Below are positions 22,867 through 58,559 of a stretch of DNA of 64,000 bases, one piece after another. The position numbers and the translations under genes are program-made. Numbering within the stretch: position 1 is the first letter of the stretch; each line of letters opens with the position of its first letter. The DNA lies in the NCBI GenBank assembly GCA_002633005.1, contig NMRA01000003.1, forward strand, positions 1,978,727-2,042,726, given 5' to 3'. The notes under the pieces are model-generated. The model ran no database searches. It worked only from the letters and a program-made list of their open reading frames with translations, and was not told the DNA's origin. Origin of the DNA: Phoronis australis (lineage: Eukaryota > Phoronida > Phoronidae).

Positions 22867-22982
22867 AATATTGATAAGAACGAGTTGTAAATTGATTTTT
22901 GTAAATATTGTAAATAAAGTGAGGTGTAAATTAATTGTTATTAAAGATACTTCTTTAAGAAATACCTAATGTATGCATACTT

Positions 22983-23800
22983 GACATTGACATTGCTGAA
23001 CACATGCTCTTGCATTGGATCAAGTTTTGCGACGACGAAGTCAGGCAGGATTGCGCTAGAAGCGTGACAAATGCACGTTGGAACAACCGCAAGTAGAATA
23101 CCTCGGGTACAAAATTGATAGCAAAGGATTATATCGTGAGCGTGCAATCCACGATGCACCGTAACCTACAAGTACGTGTTACAGAACTAAAAGTTTTTTG
23201 GACTTTCTTAACTATTACAGTATATTTATACCGAATTTTGGGACCCTGTTGGCAACCTTATAGGAGTTACCCCAAAAGAATGTTCAATTGCATTGCAGTA
23301 CCAATCACAAACGGGCATTTGAACACTGTAAAGAGTTGCTGGAGTCGTTTCAAGTATTAGTTCAGTAAGACTTGCAAAAGCCAGTGGTGATGTGTTGCGA
23401 TGCCTCAGTGCTGTGCTCGCCCATGTCAGTGTCAAAAGGGGAGGAACAACCGGTTTGCTTCGCGTCACTAATTAGTATCCACAGAGAAAAATATGCTCAA
23501 CTTGAGAAAAAGAGGCTCTCGCGTGTGCGTGGGGAGTGAAGAAATTTCACAAATATTTGTAAGGTCGACGTTTTGTGATTTACAGCGACCACAAGCCGCT
23601 GAAATCACTAATCGACAGGCGAGAACAATTAAGCACATAACAGTTATGGCTGCAGCGCGTGTACAATGTTGGTGACTGACCTTGTCGTTTACCGTCCGGG
23701 CAACCAAATAATTACCACGGACTCTCGGTTCTAAAGCACGATATGCTAATTGCTCCCGGTCATATTGCAAACGCTATAAGCCGACAGGTAGTGAAGGACA
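22983..23800 (+). pseudogene. Decayed Ty3/gypsy pol: reverse transcriptase and RNase H
   Basis: Recognisable blocks in order: QPQVEYLGYKIDSKGLY (RT end, about 23.08 kb), FLDFLNYY (about 23.19 kb), LLESFQVLVQ and VVMCCDAS (RNase H start, about 23.33-23.40 kb), EKYAQLEKK (about 23.48 kb), KFHKYL with GRRFVIYSDHKPLKSLIDRR (about 23.54-23.62 kb), and LVVYRPGNQ (about 23.68 kb). This is the standard gypsy RT/RNase H order. Multiple stops and frameshifts make it non-functional. It belongs with the gag remnant at 20992-21850. Confidence 0.88.
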
Positions 23801-24020
23801 CCAAGTGGGCCAGGTATAGATTTTCATTTTGTAGGTTGTCCTCTAATGGATCTGATTGAGTACGACACAGATCAAAACGCAAATTTTCTGCTCACAGGGT
23901 TTCCGGATCAGCTAGCGCTTGCACACGAAACCCTCTCGATCTCTTGGGACAACATTTTCGGGCATGTCTTTCCCCAACATTTCTGATCCTAAAGGGTGCG
24001 TCTCACATGCGTAACTTCCG

Positions 24021-24420
24021 GTGTATATTCATTTTGATAGCTCCGAAATGGCTGAGATGACATTGGTTTCCAGTGCTCCAGTTTCTCGTAGCTTGTCCTC
24101 TGTAGTAGCGCTTGTTTCCAGCTCTGGTGTCTCAGACACAGGAGAAATTACATCATCAGGAAATGGAATCCGTAGCTCTGACCAAGAAGCTCATATCGAA
24201 AGAGGTATCGACAGACGGAGAGCGTTCCTGCGGAACCTGCACAGAACCCCTAGACAAGCTATCCTTGACGTCAGCGTGTGTGACCCGAGAACCAGGTTAA
24301 GGAATTGCTCTCTGCCTCCTGACGGTCCAGGTACCCAAAAAGACTACAAGTCAAAATTTCCGTTTCAAACAACAAGCTGATCATTTTACGGATTCTTCAC
24401 TTGAATGATTGCTTGAATTT
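24021..24420 (+). pseudogene. Unidentified ORF remnants, possibly retroelement-derived
   Basis: A 119-codon ORF (24021-24380) and an overlapping 62-codon ORF in another frame (ESVALTKKLISKEVSTDGER and onward) cover this stretch. The second looks like a coiled-coil or gag-type segment. No family is recognised. Position just before the tyrosine-recombinase scrap suggests they belong to the same dead element. Confidence 0.25.
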
Positions 24421-24527
24421 CCTACCCTAAAGGCTCCACCAAGGAAATACTATCAGGACTTTGGCGAGCTATTAGTCTCCGTTATCTCCTGTGAATAATA
24501 TCTCTGTGGGGCAGCAACCTCGCCGAC

Positions 24528-24660
24528 GTCATTAGGCTAGCAAGAGGCATCTACAATGAAAGACTTCCTTCCAAGAAACTTGTTCCAAGTTGGGATTTAT
24601 CTCTGGTCATTTAGAGTGCTCCTTTCGAGTCTCTTAGGAACTAAAATTAAAATATCTCAT
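24528..24660 (+). pseudogene. Tyrosine-recombinase fragment (DIRS/Ngaro-like)
   Basis: The plus strand reads IRLARGIYNERLPSKKLVPS then WDLSLVI, a stop, and SAPFESL. The order 'RGI-N-RP-P-K-L-P-WDL-LVL-APFEPL' is typical of the region preceding the catalytic domain of DIRS-type tyrosine recombinases. The in-frame TAG and lack of the catalytic Arg/His/Tyr part show it is a scrap. Confidence 0.55.
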
Positions 24661-24990
24661 TTACATGACTTGTTTTTATGATTGCAATTACGGATTTTCG
24701 GCACTGCAGTGAGTTGGAGTCTTTGTGTTAAGGTGAGGGCTCAGTTACTGTCCAAAAAGAGGGTCGACATTTGTTGGATATGGGCTTCCCAAGCAAGACA
24801 GAGCCAGTCATAATAAGCCTTCTCTTGTTTTTATTCCAGGTTTTCGTGAGAACACTTAGTGTGGCCTTTATCTTTTTCAAAGTCTAAATAACTTCCCCTC
24901 TCAACTCATTCTATTAACAAAATAGGAATGCCATTTAAGAAACACCAAAAATATAGAGATGTACAACAAAATATGCAATGCCTTTTTAAG
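24661..24990. other. Intergenic, nothing recognised
   Basis: AT-rich sequence between the recombinase scrap and the AT-rich tandem array. No coding or structural signal. Confidence 0.4.
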
Positions 24991-25145
24991 TATATACATA
25001 TATACATGTTTATGTATAGGTATACACATATATATAACTATACATATATATGAATATACATATATATGAATATAAATATATATGAATATACATATATATG
25101 AATGTACATATATATGAATATACACATATATGTATGCATGTATTT
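24991..25145. repeat. AT-rich tandem array, about 16-bp unit
   Basis: Repeats of TATACATATATATGAA with minor variants. The long Tyr/Ile ORF on the minus strand here is an artefact of the repeat. Confidence 0.9.
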
Positions 25146-25919
25146 GTACATACCTACACACGATAAGAGTAAACTCAAAAGGACATTATCATCTTTGCGA
25201 CTGAAAAATGGAATTTTGTGATTATTGTTGAAAGTGATGACTTCTGAAAATTACACATTACCTTTAACCAGAGTTTAGTGATGGGTGCAAAGTCTAAAGC
25301 AAACGTGCATCCCTTGGGTGCGCAACATTGATGAAGCTGTTGATAAGAAGTGCTTTAGTCCCCGCTGGAAGCGTTTAGATAGATTAAAGATACTTAAGTA
25401 TTCAAAATTTAAATTCAAGCATTTCTTTGTTTTCCTGTGAAGCTGGCCCCCTTGTTTCAGTTACTTCAGGGTTGCAAATTTACAGTCCTGTGACGACCTT
25501 GGGCTCATGATGTTTTTGATCCAAATTTATCTATGTATTGGCCTATCTAGATAGCCCTAGTTATGTTTCAACGACACAAGGAAACACTATTTGGTCACTC
25601 ATACTTAAGTATGTGGAATGATAAGTGAAGTAGTCAGACTTTTTGCACCGTGTTGTGACATCCCAAGAAAGCAGAAGAAACAATATAAGATTGCGATCAG
25701 TAGCATTGACAATACTGCGATTTTCAGGGTAACATAAGATAAAAGTCAGGAAAGCATCCATTGCATTTGGCAATTGATGGCGTCAGCGTGGTTTGACTGA
25801 TGGTGGCAACACAGTTTGTGTCACCATTCTTGTGAGGATCACTGGAGGACAAACATGAAGCTCATCTCAAACTGTAAATCCAACGGTAGACCACACACTC
25901 AATACAAGGGTAGAGCACC
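25146..25919. other. Region downstream of PIGQ, nothing firm
   Basis: Includes the expected PIGQ 3' untranslated region below 25920. No clear poly(A) signal close to the stop was identified on the minus strand. Confidence 0.4.
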
Positions 25920-28900
25920 TTATCTTACACGCTCAATCCAAGGGTAAACCAATTCACCAATAAGAATCTTCTTTGCTAAGTCAGTCCAAGAATAAGTAAC
26001 CTCACAACGTTGACGAGTTCTAGAAAGTTCTGTGATACGGCTCCATCCCACTGGAGACACCTGAAAGCCAAATCAAGTGAATTCACTTAATAAGGATAAC
26101 CAATTTTCAATAAAAACACTAATATTTCAGTATCAGACTACAATAATGTGTTTTTCAACGAAAAGCTCAAAGTATTCAAAGCTCTAGAAAATATTACGTG
26201 GCAGCAGTGGTAAAACACATATCACGCAAATGAATTATAATTTCTTGATTATTTTACTTAATAGAAATACAGACAAATTAAAATCAAATTATCTACCATT
26301 TGGTGCCTGAATGGAATTAGTCTTACCACGAATAAAAACGTACAATGCATAAAGGTTCTGCAAAAAATGTGTTTTCAACAATAATTCAACTTAGTAGTGG
26401 CTTAGGGTTTGAAAAAACACAAATGGCTTTGCAAGAAATAGTCTTTACCTGCATGTCCAGAGTGAGTGTGTTACAGTCTCTAGATGATGATAACATTTGT
26501 ACTGACATGTCACCTACAACAGGGTATATACTTTCAGAACATTGTGAACATCATGCAACACGGTCTGAGCAATATTTTAAGTCTTTAGCAGTTTTAGGTA
26601 CTGAATGAAGTTTGGTGGTAGTTTATGAGCTCCAGAATTTTGCCAGGAAACTGTAACAATCTACACGAAACTTTCCCCCAATGTAGGACATCTGGGAGGA
26701 CAGTGTTCTCTCTACATTTATTCAAACATGGTGCTGCACTGTGTTTAGAAATCTTAAGCCATATTTGAAAATCCCTGAGCCATGTCTAAAATGTTAAGCC
26801 TTGTTTAAAAAGCCAAAGTTACAAGACAAATGATTGCAATAGCGTTGCACAGTGGCACATATTTTTTATTAATTTGCAATGAAAATGATAATGACATGCC
26901 CAGCAAGAGAAAATAATGTGTAATTGTTGTTTTTCTGAATCAACAAAAAGGACATTAGGATGTACAAAAACATGATGCCAGAATTTGCACCAAGTTTGAA
27001 TTTTTGCTCAGAGAAAACCCTGGAGAGGCAACTGTCACCTTGCCTAATTATGACTGTGATGATACTGCAGTTAGATAAAGCAAACACTGCACATGTGTAC
27101 AGTACCTGCCAGAGAATGTGATCCCACAATGTAGAGGAGAGCGGAGTATACAGGGAAGGTAGTCAGCAGAATGACACACTTATGTAGGCAGCCTTGGACA
27201 CTTAGTATCAGCAGACGAAGCTGTAAGACAATGTGCTACAGAAGAACCTCAGCTATAAGACAATTTACACCAGTACAACCTCATCTACAAGACAATTTTC
27301 ACTAGTAGAACCTCAGCTATAAGACAATTTTCATTAGTAGAACCTCATTTGCAAGACAATTAACAGAGGTATAACCTCATCTGTAAGACAACTTAACACT
27401 GGTATAACCTCAACTGTAAGACTAATTACACTACACAGTATAATCTTAGGTGCCACAACAAGTCTTTTTCAGAATGTCGAAAGGAAAACCCAATGACACC
27501 ATTCCATACAGTCAAAACCTAATTTCGAGACAATTACCAAGTTAATATGATGTTTTGGCAACCTGCAGGTAAAAATCCCAGGTCGCCATACACACACCTG
27601 AGCACACAACAAAAATACTACAATGGAAGTCAGAACTGTTTGGAAAAAATTGGAAGGGCCCACTTATCATACATGCACAGGTAATGTGTGACAATCGTCT
27701 ACTTCTGCCTCAGGAGGTGTAAAGCATGAGTGAGGTATTAGGTCCGAAAGTGGGAAATTTCTAATTACCAAGAACACAAGACACTCCTAATTTTTCACAT
27801 TGGCAGATGTTAGCTGGGTTCACCACTTTTTTTCACTTTAGGTGTGTCGCTAATTTCATTTCTGGCTCGTGCCAACTATGTGTTGGTTGTAGGGGCCACA
27901 ATTTTCCTCAGCATAGCGGTATGTGATGCCTTTACAGTAAGACATCATCAAAACTTTACACATATAACATAAACTTTCTAGATATTTGTAAAACAAAACA
28001 TTGGCTGATTTTTCACCATTCAGCATCAAAACAGAATCTTGTCAATTTGGTTTAAATTCCTCCACAACACACAAATTAGCTGGTTTTGAAAAAAGCAACT
28101 GGGGGGGGGGAAATTCTGACAAATCATGAATACTGCGTGCTTTAATTCAATATGTGATTTATCTGACTGTGTTTTGGCAAAAATGTAAAATGCAGCAGTA
28201 AGTGTCTGCTGCTAGAATAATACCTTGAATACTCACTATAGTAAATACGACGTAATACAATGCAGTTGTTGGTAACAGGAACAGTAAGATGGTAAACAAA
28301 AGAGTCCCCACAAACAACTGATCAACGTCATATGTTGCCGAGTCCACACGCTTTCTTAGGACATTCCACTTTTTACCACGAAAGAGTTGTAAGAGTGAAG
28401 ACAAGGCCCAGATCTGAAGATTGTACAGTCTGGCTGCATACACGTAGAAACAGTAGATGTGCAGTGTCATCATAGACAGGAGGTCTTGTAGGAGGCAGAG
28501 TTCTAAGGAGATCCCCAGGGATCCTAGTGCAGATATCAGCCACAAGATGTCACTCAGCACAGGCTGTAGGAGACTTAAGTAACCTATGACAAAAACATGA
28601 TGCAATACACAAACAGATTTGTGGTGAAATTTACAAGTCATCCAACTACAGTAATATATTACTTCCTGTTATCTAATGTCTTATTCTTAATATTTAACAT
28701 TAATTTGTTCATGAGTGAAAATTTCATTGTCATGTCTGTGTACTAGTTTGCCATATTTACTGAGTATCTGTTACATATTTATAATTGCTCCAACAAAATT
28801 TATGGTGACCCTGAAGTCCGAAGGCCTTCCCCAATTCAATAATGTCTTCAATATGACATGAGACAAACAGCACTACTACTACTACTACTATTGAACGATC

Positions 28901-31636
28901 CTGAAACTCTGAAACTCAATTAATATCAACTTTACATAAACATACCCTCTCCGCTATTCATAAACTGCTGTATACTACAGGGGTGTTTAGATCATTAAGA
29001 CCGCAAGAGTAGGGCCACTGCGAGCACCATGTACGGAAATTAGGTTTGATATAATGTACTTTGTTGAATGGAACAATATGATGATATCCACCACAACATA
29101 TTAATGGAGACCAAGAACAACAACTACTCTCAACAAAACCACCCACAATTTTTTATTTCAAGTTACTCCCCCTTTCTTTACCAGAACAGCCCTAAGTGAC
29201 TATCACCAAATACCTGACATCATTATTCATCTCACCTGTCCACAGGTAAATGTGATACAAGAAGAACCTTCCCAACACCTGATCTAATTGACTGTTCAAC
29301 TTGAGACCAGCAGGTACACCCATCATCCACTGTAGAAGCAGCTGAAGTTGCTCAACGACAGTCTGGAAATGAGTTTGTTTCAAACTTAACAATAAAGACG
29401 ACTTGAAATTGTCATGTTTTCACTTTTCAAATGCTGATCATTATTGTGAGTTGATGCTAAAATGAAGAAAAATTATCCAGCAACTTATTTTTGTTGAAAT
29501 TTGTTCTGAAGTGAAGGAATTTTACTGGAGTTAAAGCTGATTTATTAAGAAAACTAATTTCGTAAATAAAAACTGCTTTAGCACATTTTCGGCACGAATT
29601 TGATATTTTCATCACAAGCAAGAATAGCTACATAGCAAACTGCATAACTACCTCAGCTAAAACCATTATCTGGTTGGCGATAACATCGTGGAAGCCATAC
29701 TGTCGCAGCAGGAGCATGAACAAGACACCAAGTAAGATGTCAATACCACTTCGCCATAAAACATTGTACAATCTGATGCAAAAGAAATTTAGCAAGTTAT
29801 TGGCCAGTGAATTAGTACAAAACATACACAGGTACCAAATTTACGAGAAGACAAAGATCTTGGAGTATTATAAAATAAAATTCATATTCAAGACTTAGAA
29901 GTGTGACTTGAATTAGTTAAAATGTAATCACCTCAATGTGCTGAGAACACAAATGAAATAAACAAAGGAGGCACTTGTAATAACCTGATGATTTGAATGT
30001 TCATGGAGTGCAGAAACTGACCAGACGGACATCCGCTGTTCAGAAAGTTACTATTTTGTGCAATAAATTTTTCAGATTAACAAAAAATATAGTTACCCGA
30101 GCCTTTTACCCACGTTGTTGGGTTTGTTCGTGCCGCAGAAAACACTCCTGAACTCCTGGTATTTTCCACTCAACTCTGAACCAACTGTTGGTGTTGTTGC
30201 AATAGTCTTCACCAAACCCCTGTTGAGTCTATATATTTACAAACATAATTTGGTTCTAACTAAAGTGATGTGTTACATTTATCATATTCACGTAATTATG
30301 ATTTAAAACACTGAGTTCAAATCACCACCCACCAGTTACCTGCTACCGCGTTCAAAAGAGGAATGTTTATGAGAAGGTTGATAGGATATTAGCCTTGGTG
30401 CAAAGCTATATACTTAATGTAAGTACTTTGACGTTAGTCTTCATACAGCTAGTGGGCTGGCTAATAGGACGTCTGAACAGAAGACAGATCAAATGCTTAA
30501 AACAAGCTTTCCAGTCATACTTATTAGTGGTGATAAAGAATACGCAATGCTAATATTCTGGCCAATCACAGGCAATCATCATGGGTGAACAAAGCCTGAC
30601 GATAAGTTATGTCATTGGAACGTACAGTGGTGCCTTCTCATGGTAAAAAGGAAGACCTCCCTACTTATGGGGAGGGGGGTAGATGATAAGAAGGTTATCA
30701 GATGTTCAGATCTTACCAGCATTCACAATTGATTTTTTTCCAATGGCAGATCAGATATCTGATCTGACTTATGATTAGACGTCATGTGAATGCTGTATAA
30801 ATGTGTCAAATAGCCTCCCTTCTTCATAGAAAACAGTAACGGAAATTCTACAAAGACCAGGTAAATATGACACTTTATCAAGTATGGTACCACCAAACAA
30901 TGCTTATTTGAAACTCGTAATTGCATTTATCTGAGTTAATAGAATAACAAGCAAATTTTCAAACACCTAGGCAACATTTACAAACTGCAACTCACCTGAG
31001 TGACTCCATAATCAACTCAAACAGAAATATGGCTCGTCTCAGGCAAATCGTAATGAACCACGTGAATTTATTAAGGTAGCGTTGACACAGTCCCTGCTGC
31101 ATGCTGGGTATGAAACAAACCACGTCAGACTTTTCAACAATACTTCCAGCCTTCAGTGACCGGAACGCACGCAATGTTTTCACAAGATGTCTCAAGTTGG
31201 TGTCATGGACACCTACACTGGTTGTTTCCGAGAATGGCTCCTCAACACAAAGTACATAGGACGATAATAAACTCTCTGGGTCATACATCAACAGTATCAC
31301 AGTGTCACAATCCCACTCACCCCGTAGGAGCACACAGGGTGCACCTCCAGAACTTGAGGCCGACAATGAAAGCCAGGAACTGTAGTTGTGGGAAAAGCTT
31401 CTGGATTGAAATCCATGTGCTTGTATTTGATCTTGCATATTGTCCCATGTTCCAATAACAGAATATGTACTTTCTGTTTGTTTTGGCCACGTCAACATTG
31501 TATCCGGTATAGCGTTTTGTTCAAAGAGGCATGTGATAACAACGATGCCTTTGCTTTTGTCTATACTTCCGAAAAGTAGTCCACTTTCTGACAGTAAACA
31601 CTGATGAGGAACAAAGACACGGACTGCCTTTTCCAT
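25920..31636 (-). CDS. PIGQ: Phosphatidylinositol N-acetylglucosaminyltransferase subunit Q (complete, 8 exons)
   Basis: Exons on the minus strand: 31636-30996, 30219-30097, 29772-29652, 29362-29236, 28583-28237, 27220-27106, 26513-26449, 26060-25920. All junctions are GT-AG and in phase. The total is 1680 nt, 559 aa plus stop; human PIGQ isoforms are of similar size. The start [20 protein letters not shown] aligns with the human N-terminus. The Gpi1 core (about residues 295-490) includes [50 protein letters not shown] and [17 protein letters not shown]. The C-terminus keeps the GEL-YPW motif. PIGQ stabilises the ER-membrane GPI-GlcNAc transferase, which makes the first GPI-anchor intermediate. 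The short exon 7 (65 nt) is supported by the MQV-P alignment and by phase. Confidence 0.97.
27221..27430. repeat. Minisatellite of about 32 bp whose unit contains a splice acceptor
   Basis: About seven imperfect units on the plus strand contain ACCTCAGCTATAAGACAATT. On the minus (PIGQ) strand each unit gives TTGTCTTAYAG or a variant. The unit nearest exon 6 supplies the real acceptor (TTGTCTTACAG, ending at 27221). Further units upstream give TATAG, TGTAG, TATAG, TGCAA, TACAG and TACAG versions. Confidence 0.85.
30391..30465. mobile_element. Short foldback-like repeat, solo copy
   Basis: Contains AGCCTTGGTGCAAAGCTATA and GTCTTCATACAGCTAGTGGG within 75 bp. The same two blocks occur about 700 bp apart at 32697 and 33440, suggesting this is an internally deleted relative. 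Located in PIGQ intron 1. Confidence 0.45.
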
Positions 31637-31653
31637 TGTTAGAAAACTCTCTG
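31637..31653 (-). promoter_or_regulatory. PIGQ 5'-UTR splice acceptor
   Basis: On the minus strand a strong acceptor (GTTTGTTTGTTTCCAG) ends at 31651, leaving 14 nt of leader before the ATG. This implies an upstream non-coding first exon in the 31.7-33.4 kb interval. The moderately CpG-containing stretch near 32880-32930 is one candidate site. Confidence 0.5.
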
Positions 31654-32449
31654 GAAACAAACAAATGAATAGTTTGTTAGAGATACCATAGTTAGTACAT
31701 TGCCACTGCAACGCTGGGAAATTACAAGTTTGTTGGTAAGAAATCGTATTTTACCAGTAAGTGATATCAAGTAAAATGTAAAATCTACTGTTGCCTGTCT
31801 ATCTAGGTCACAGTATTGCAAAGAGAGTAAATGACACAAGAAGCTGAAAGATCAACTACCTGTCAATAACTGAAAATACCACAGTGTGTTTGTGAGTTCC
31901 TATTCATTCAAAAAGTATAACCAATGCTGCAGGGGACATCCCACCATAACCTTTGTGTCAAGTTTCATCCAAATCTGTCAAGCCATTTTGAAAACAAAAT
32001 CAATGAACACGATGTATTTGTCTGTAGAATGAAATGGCCAACAGTGATATAAAAGAGAACTTCATTAAAAAATCAACTGCCGCTCATCCTAAGAGGTTTC
32101 TTGGAGCATAAAAAATGACAGTTGACCATAGTCTGGAACCATAACTTGTGAACATATTGTACACAGGAATAAGGCCTTTTACTATGGTCATAAAGTCGGC
32201 CTTATAGTATTCCCTACTGCAAAAGGATTTTATTTCCGTTACCAACAAGAACATCGAGACCATCAGAGACTCAAGAAAATGCTTCAGATATTATTGGCGT
32301 TGGCCAGTCCTAAAATTACAATTTCGAAAATGACGAATGTAAGCATCGCCTGTGACATCAAAGTTGGTAATGCAAATGGAATCTTATCACTGTCAGGATA
32401 AGAGACCAATTTTATGAGACTACTTACCGTCTTTGTATGTTTTTTTTTC

Positions 32450-32520
32450 TGAGAACTCCATGGAAAGCAGTGCAAACCGATGGGGCTACCCTCATTATAA
32501 ATATTATAATAAATAAAAAT
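32450..32520 (+). mobile_element. 5'-truncated LINE tail
   Basis: GAGAACTCCATGGAAAGCAG and GGGGCTACCCTCAT followed by an AATAAATAAAA-type end. It matches the tail at 48300-48380 (CTCTTGGAAAGCAGTGCTAT, GAGGCCACCCTCAT, then AATAATAAATAAAT). Two copies with the same 3' end and different lengths are typical of 5'-truncated non-LTR insertions. Confidence 0.6.
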
Positions 32521-32696
32521 ATAATAAAAGGCTTATTTTCTTTAGCCAACTCCTTCACTATGCTGGAAGTCTTTCAGCAAATTTATGGGCACTGGTCGGA
32601 TATAGTGGTCCCTGACTTAGAAAACCAGTTTCTTCCACTAAATAACGGGCCCATTATTCAGTGATTGCCTGGTTCTCTAAATCAGGGACTGCTATA

Positions 32697-33440
32697 GCCT
32701 TGGTACAAAGCTGTATACTAAATATACAGCTTTGCGCCGATGTGGGTTAAAAAGTGGTAAGATAAAATCTGACACAAAATTAGTGTCATTAAAAACTACA
32801 GTCTTCCTTGAGTAAACTAAATTATTTAATGGTATTGGAAAAAATAGCGTTCTACCGTTATTATGCTCCTAAAGTTGTGGAGCGATCTTCTGCGTCGGCT
32901 TTCGGCGCCATGAAATATTGCGTCACCTATTGGCCAGTTTCTTTTTTCGTCGATTCTTCAATCAACTGTTCTTCTTTCAGGAGGTTGCGTACACGTCACA
33001 AAAAAATATCGGAATTGGTTTCATTTATTATAAGTTTTTAGAATTTCGATACCGAAAACCCGAATTTCAGAACAAATTTTGCTGCTGCGAAGTTGTCGCA
33101 AAAATTTAGGAAATGGTGCAGGCATGTGACACAGGCGTACTGTTTTCAAAACGACAACATACTTTTCATTGTTACAAAAGGTCGGGAATGGCGCAAGAAA
33201 ATGATGTTTGTTTCATTGTTTTTCACTTAAGTTGTGACAGGTTCAAGGTGTCGGTTGACTCCCAGATTTTGCATGCACCCCGTCCGGTCTTTAACTTTAC
33301 ATGTTGAAACAAGTTTCACAGCGAGGTGATGAGCAGAACTATCCTGGCTGTGTGCAATTTCGGGGTCTATAGAAGAAAAACACACAGTGGTACCTAGCTG
33401 TATTTTGACGAAAGTCTTCATACAGCTAGCTGGCTGGCCA
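32697..33440. mobile_element. Possible foldback element with hairpin ends
   Basis: The left end carries a perfect 12-bp hairpin (32706-32717 with 32723-32734, CAAAGCTGTATA). The right end carries TAGCTGTAT at 33395-33403 and ATACAGCTA at 33420-33428. End blocks match the solo copy 30391-30465. No transposase was seen inside. It lies between the divergent PIGQ and TBCD genes, so it may overlap promoter sequence. Confidence 0.35.
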
Positions 33441-33904
33441 GGATCGCTATAAAGACGCTATATCCTACCAGTGCCAATGAATTTATGCCCCACACTGATT
33501 AAAACATCAAAGTCACGTTGTTATAAGTACCTTTTGCGCATAGAGTACTGCCTACTAACTACTGAGTACTAAGTACTGTTGTACTTTTTGTTGAGCTCTG
33601 TTGCAGGCCTACTTTCTGCACTGGACTTCTTTGATTTTTGCAAAGCTTGAAGCGCACCTAGCGGCTACCGGCAAAACAATTTGTACTTCAAAAATATTGC
33701 TATTATTTAAACGAAAACCTCTTATTAATACACCGTGTACGGTCTTTATTTTCAAGAAATTATAATCATGTTTTATCTATGTCCTACTAAATTATATAAA
33801 GTAAATGTTTGATTATAAGTAATGTTAAATGTTAACAAAAACCTTTGACCTTGTGTGCATCAGCAATAACTCTGTGAGTCCTGTTAATATTTGAAGACTT
33901 GAAC

Positions 33905-57961
<24,057 letters not shown>

Positions 57962-58550
57962 TTGGTATACCAACGTGGGGCAATCACACAACGAAGTGTC
58001 TATTGAGAATTATTTCTGTACTTGTTGAGAATGTGCATAGTTTTTGTTCGTAATTTTTAAAGTTTTTGTTGTATTCTACTTAGTGGTGTGATCCCAATGT
58101 GATAATCATAATTGTAAAGAGGAAGTGTAATAAGTACTATTGTAAGAATAGCCTGAGATTTATTTGCATGCATTGCAAAAATTGTCAAAATAATTTATTA
58201 GTTAAGATTGCCTGGAATACAGTGGAACATAATTGTCAACAGTTTTCTATTGTATTTTCTCGCAATATTGTTTGAAGACACTACATAATTATGTGCCTAC
58301 AAAAGTGGTGGAATGAATAAGCCAGCAACTTCAGAAAAACTAAACCAGTAGTAAGGAAACCTAAACAAGCTATTCTAGTGTGTAATGCAGTGAAAACAAC
58401 ATTCAAGTGCAATTCCTTTAATGTGAATATGGGGTAGCTTTCTGGATGGAGTTTCATGCTAGAAAGTGAGATCACGCAAGATCTCGCAAAATCATGCCAC
58501 TGAATGGTCAGCTTTTCACGAGTGTGCTGGAAACCTTGCTCTGGTGTTTG

Positions 58551-58556
58551 AATAAA
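58551..58556 (+). terminator. TBCD poly(A) signal candidate
   Basis: AATAAA lies 590 bp after the TBCD stop codon, the only canonical hexamer noticed on the plus strand in this interval. Confidence 0.5.
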
Positions 58557-58559
58557 AGT

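Larger units (their letters stand above)
31654..33904. other. Head-to-head intergenic region between PIGQ and TBCD
   Basis: 2.3 kb separate the two start codons, which face away from each other. The interval holds the LINE tail and foldback element listed separately. No TATA box is clear for either gene. Small ORFs at 32808-33307 (plus) have no recognisable content. Confidence 0.5.

Noticed and set aside
24901-25161. 86-codon minus-strand ORF rich in Tyr and Ile
   Set aside because: It is simply the translation of the AT-rich tandem array.
28221-28237. PIGQ exon 5 donor at CAAG|GTATTA
   Set aside because: The donor ATA|GTGAGT at 28236 fits the consensus better and gives phase 0, required by exon 6 ([10 protein letters not shown]), matching human PIGQ.
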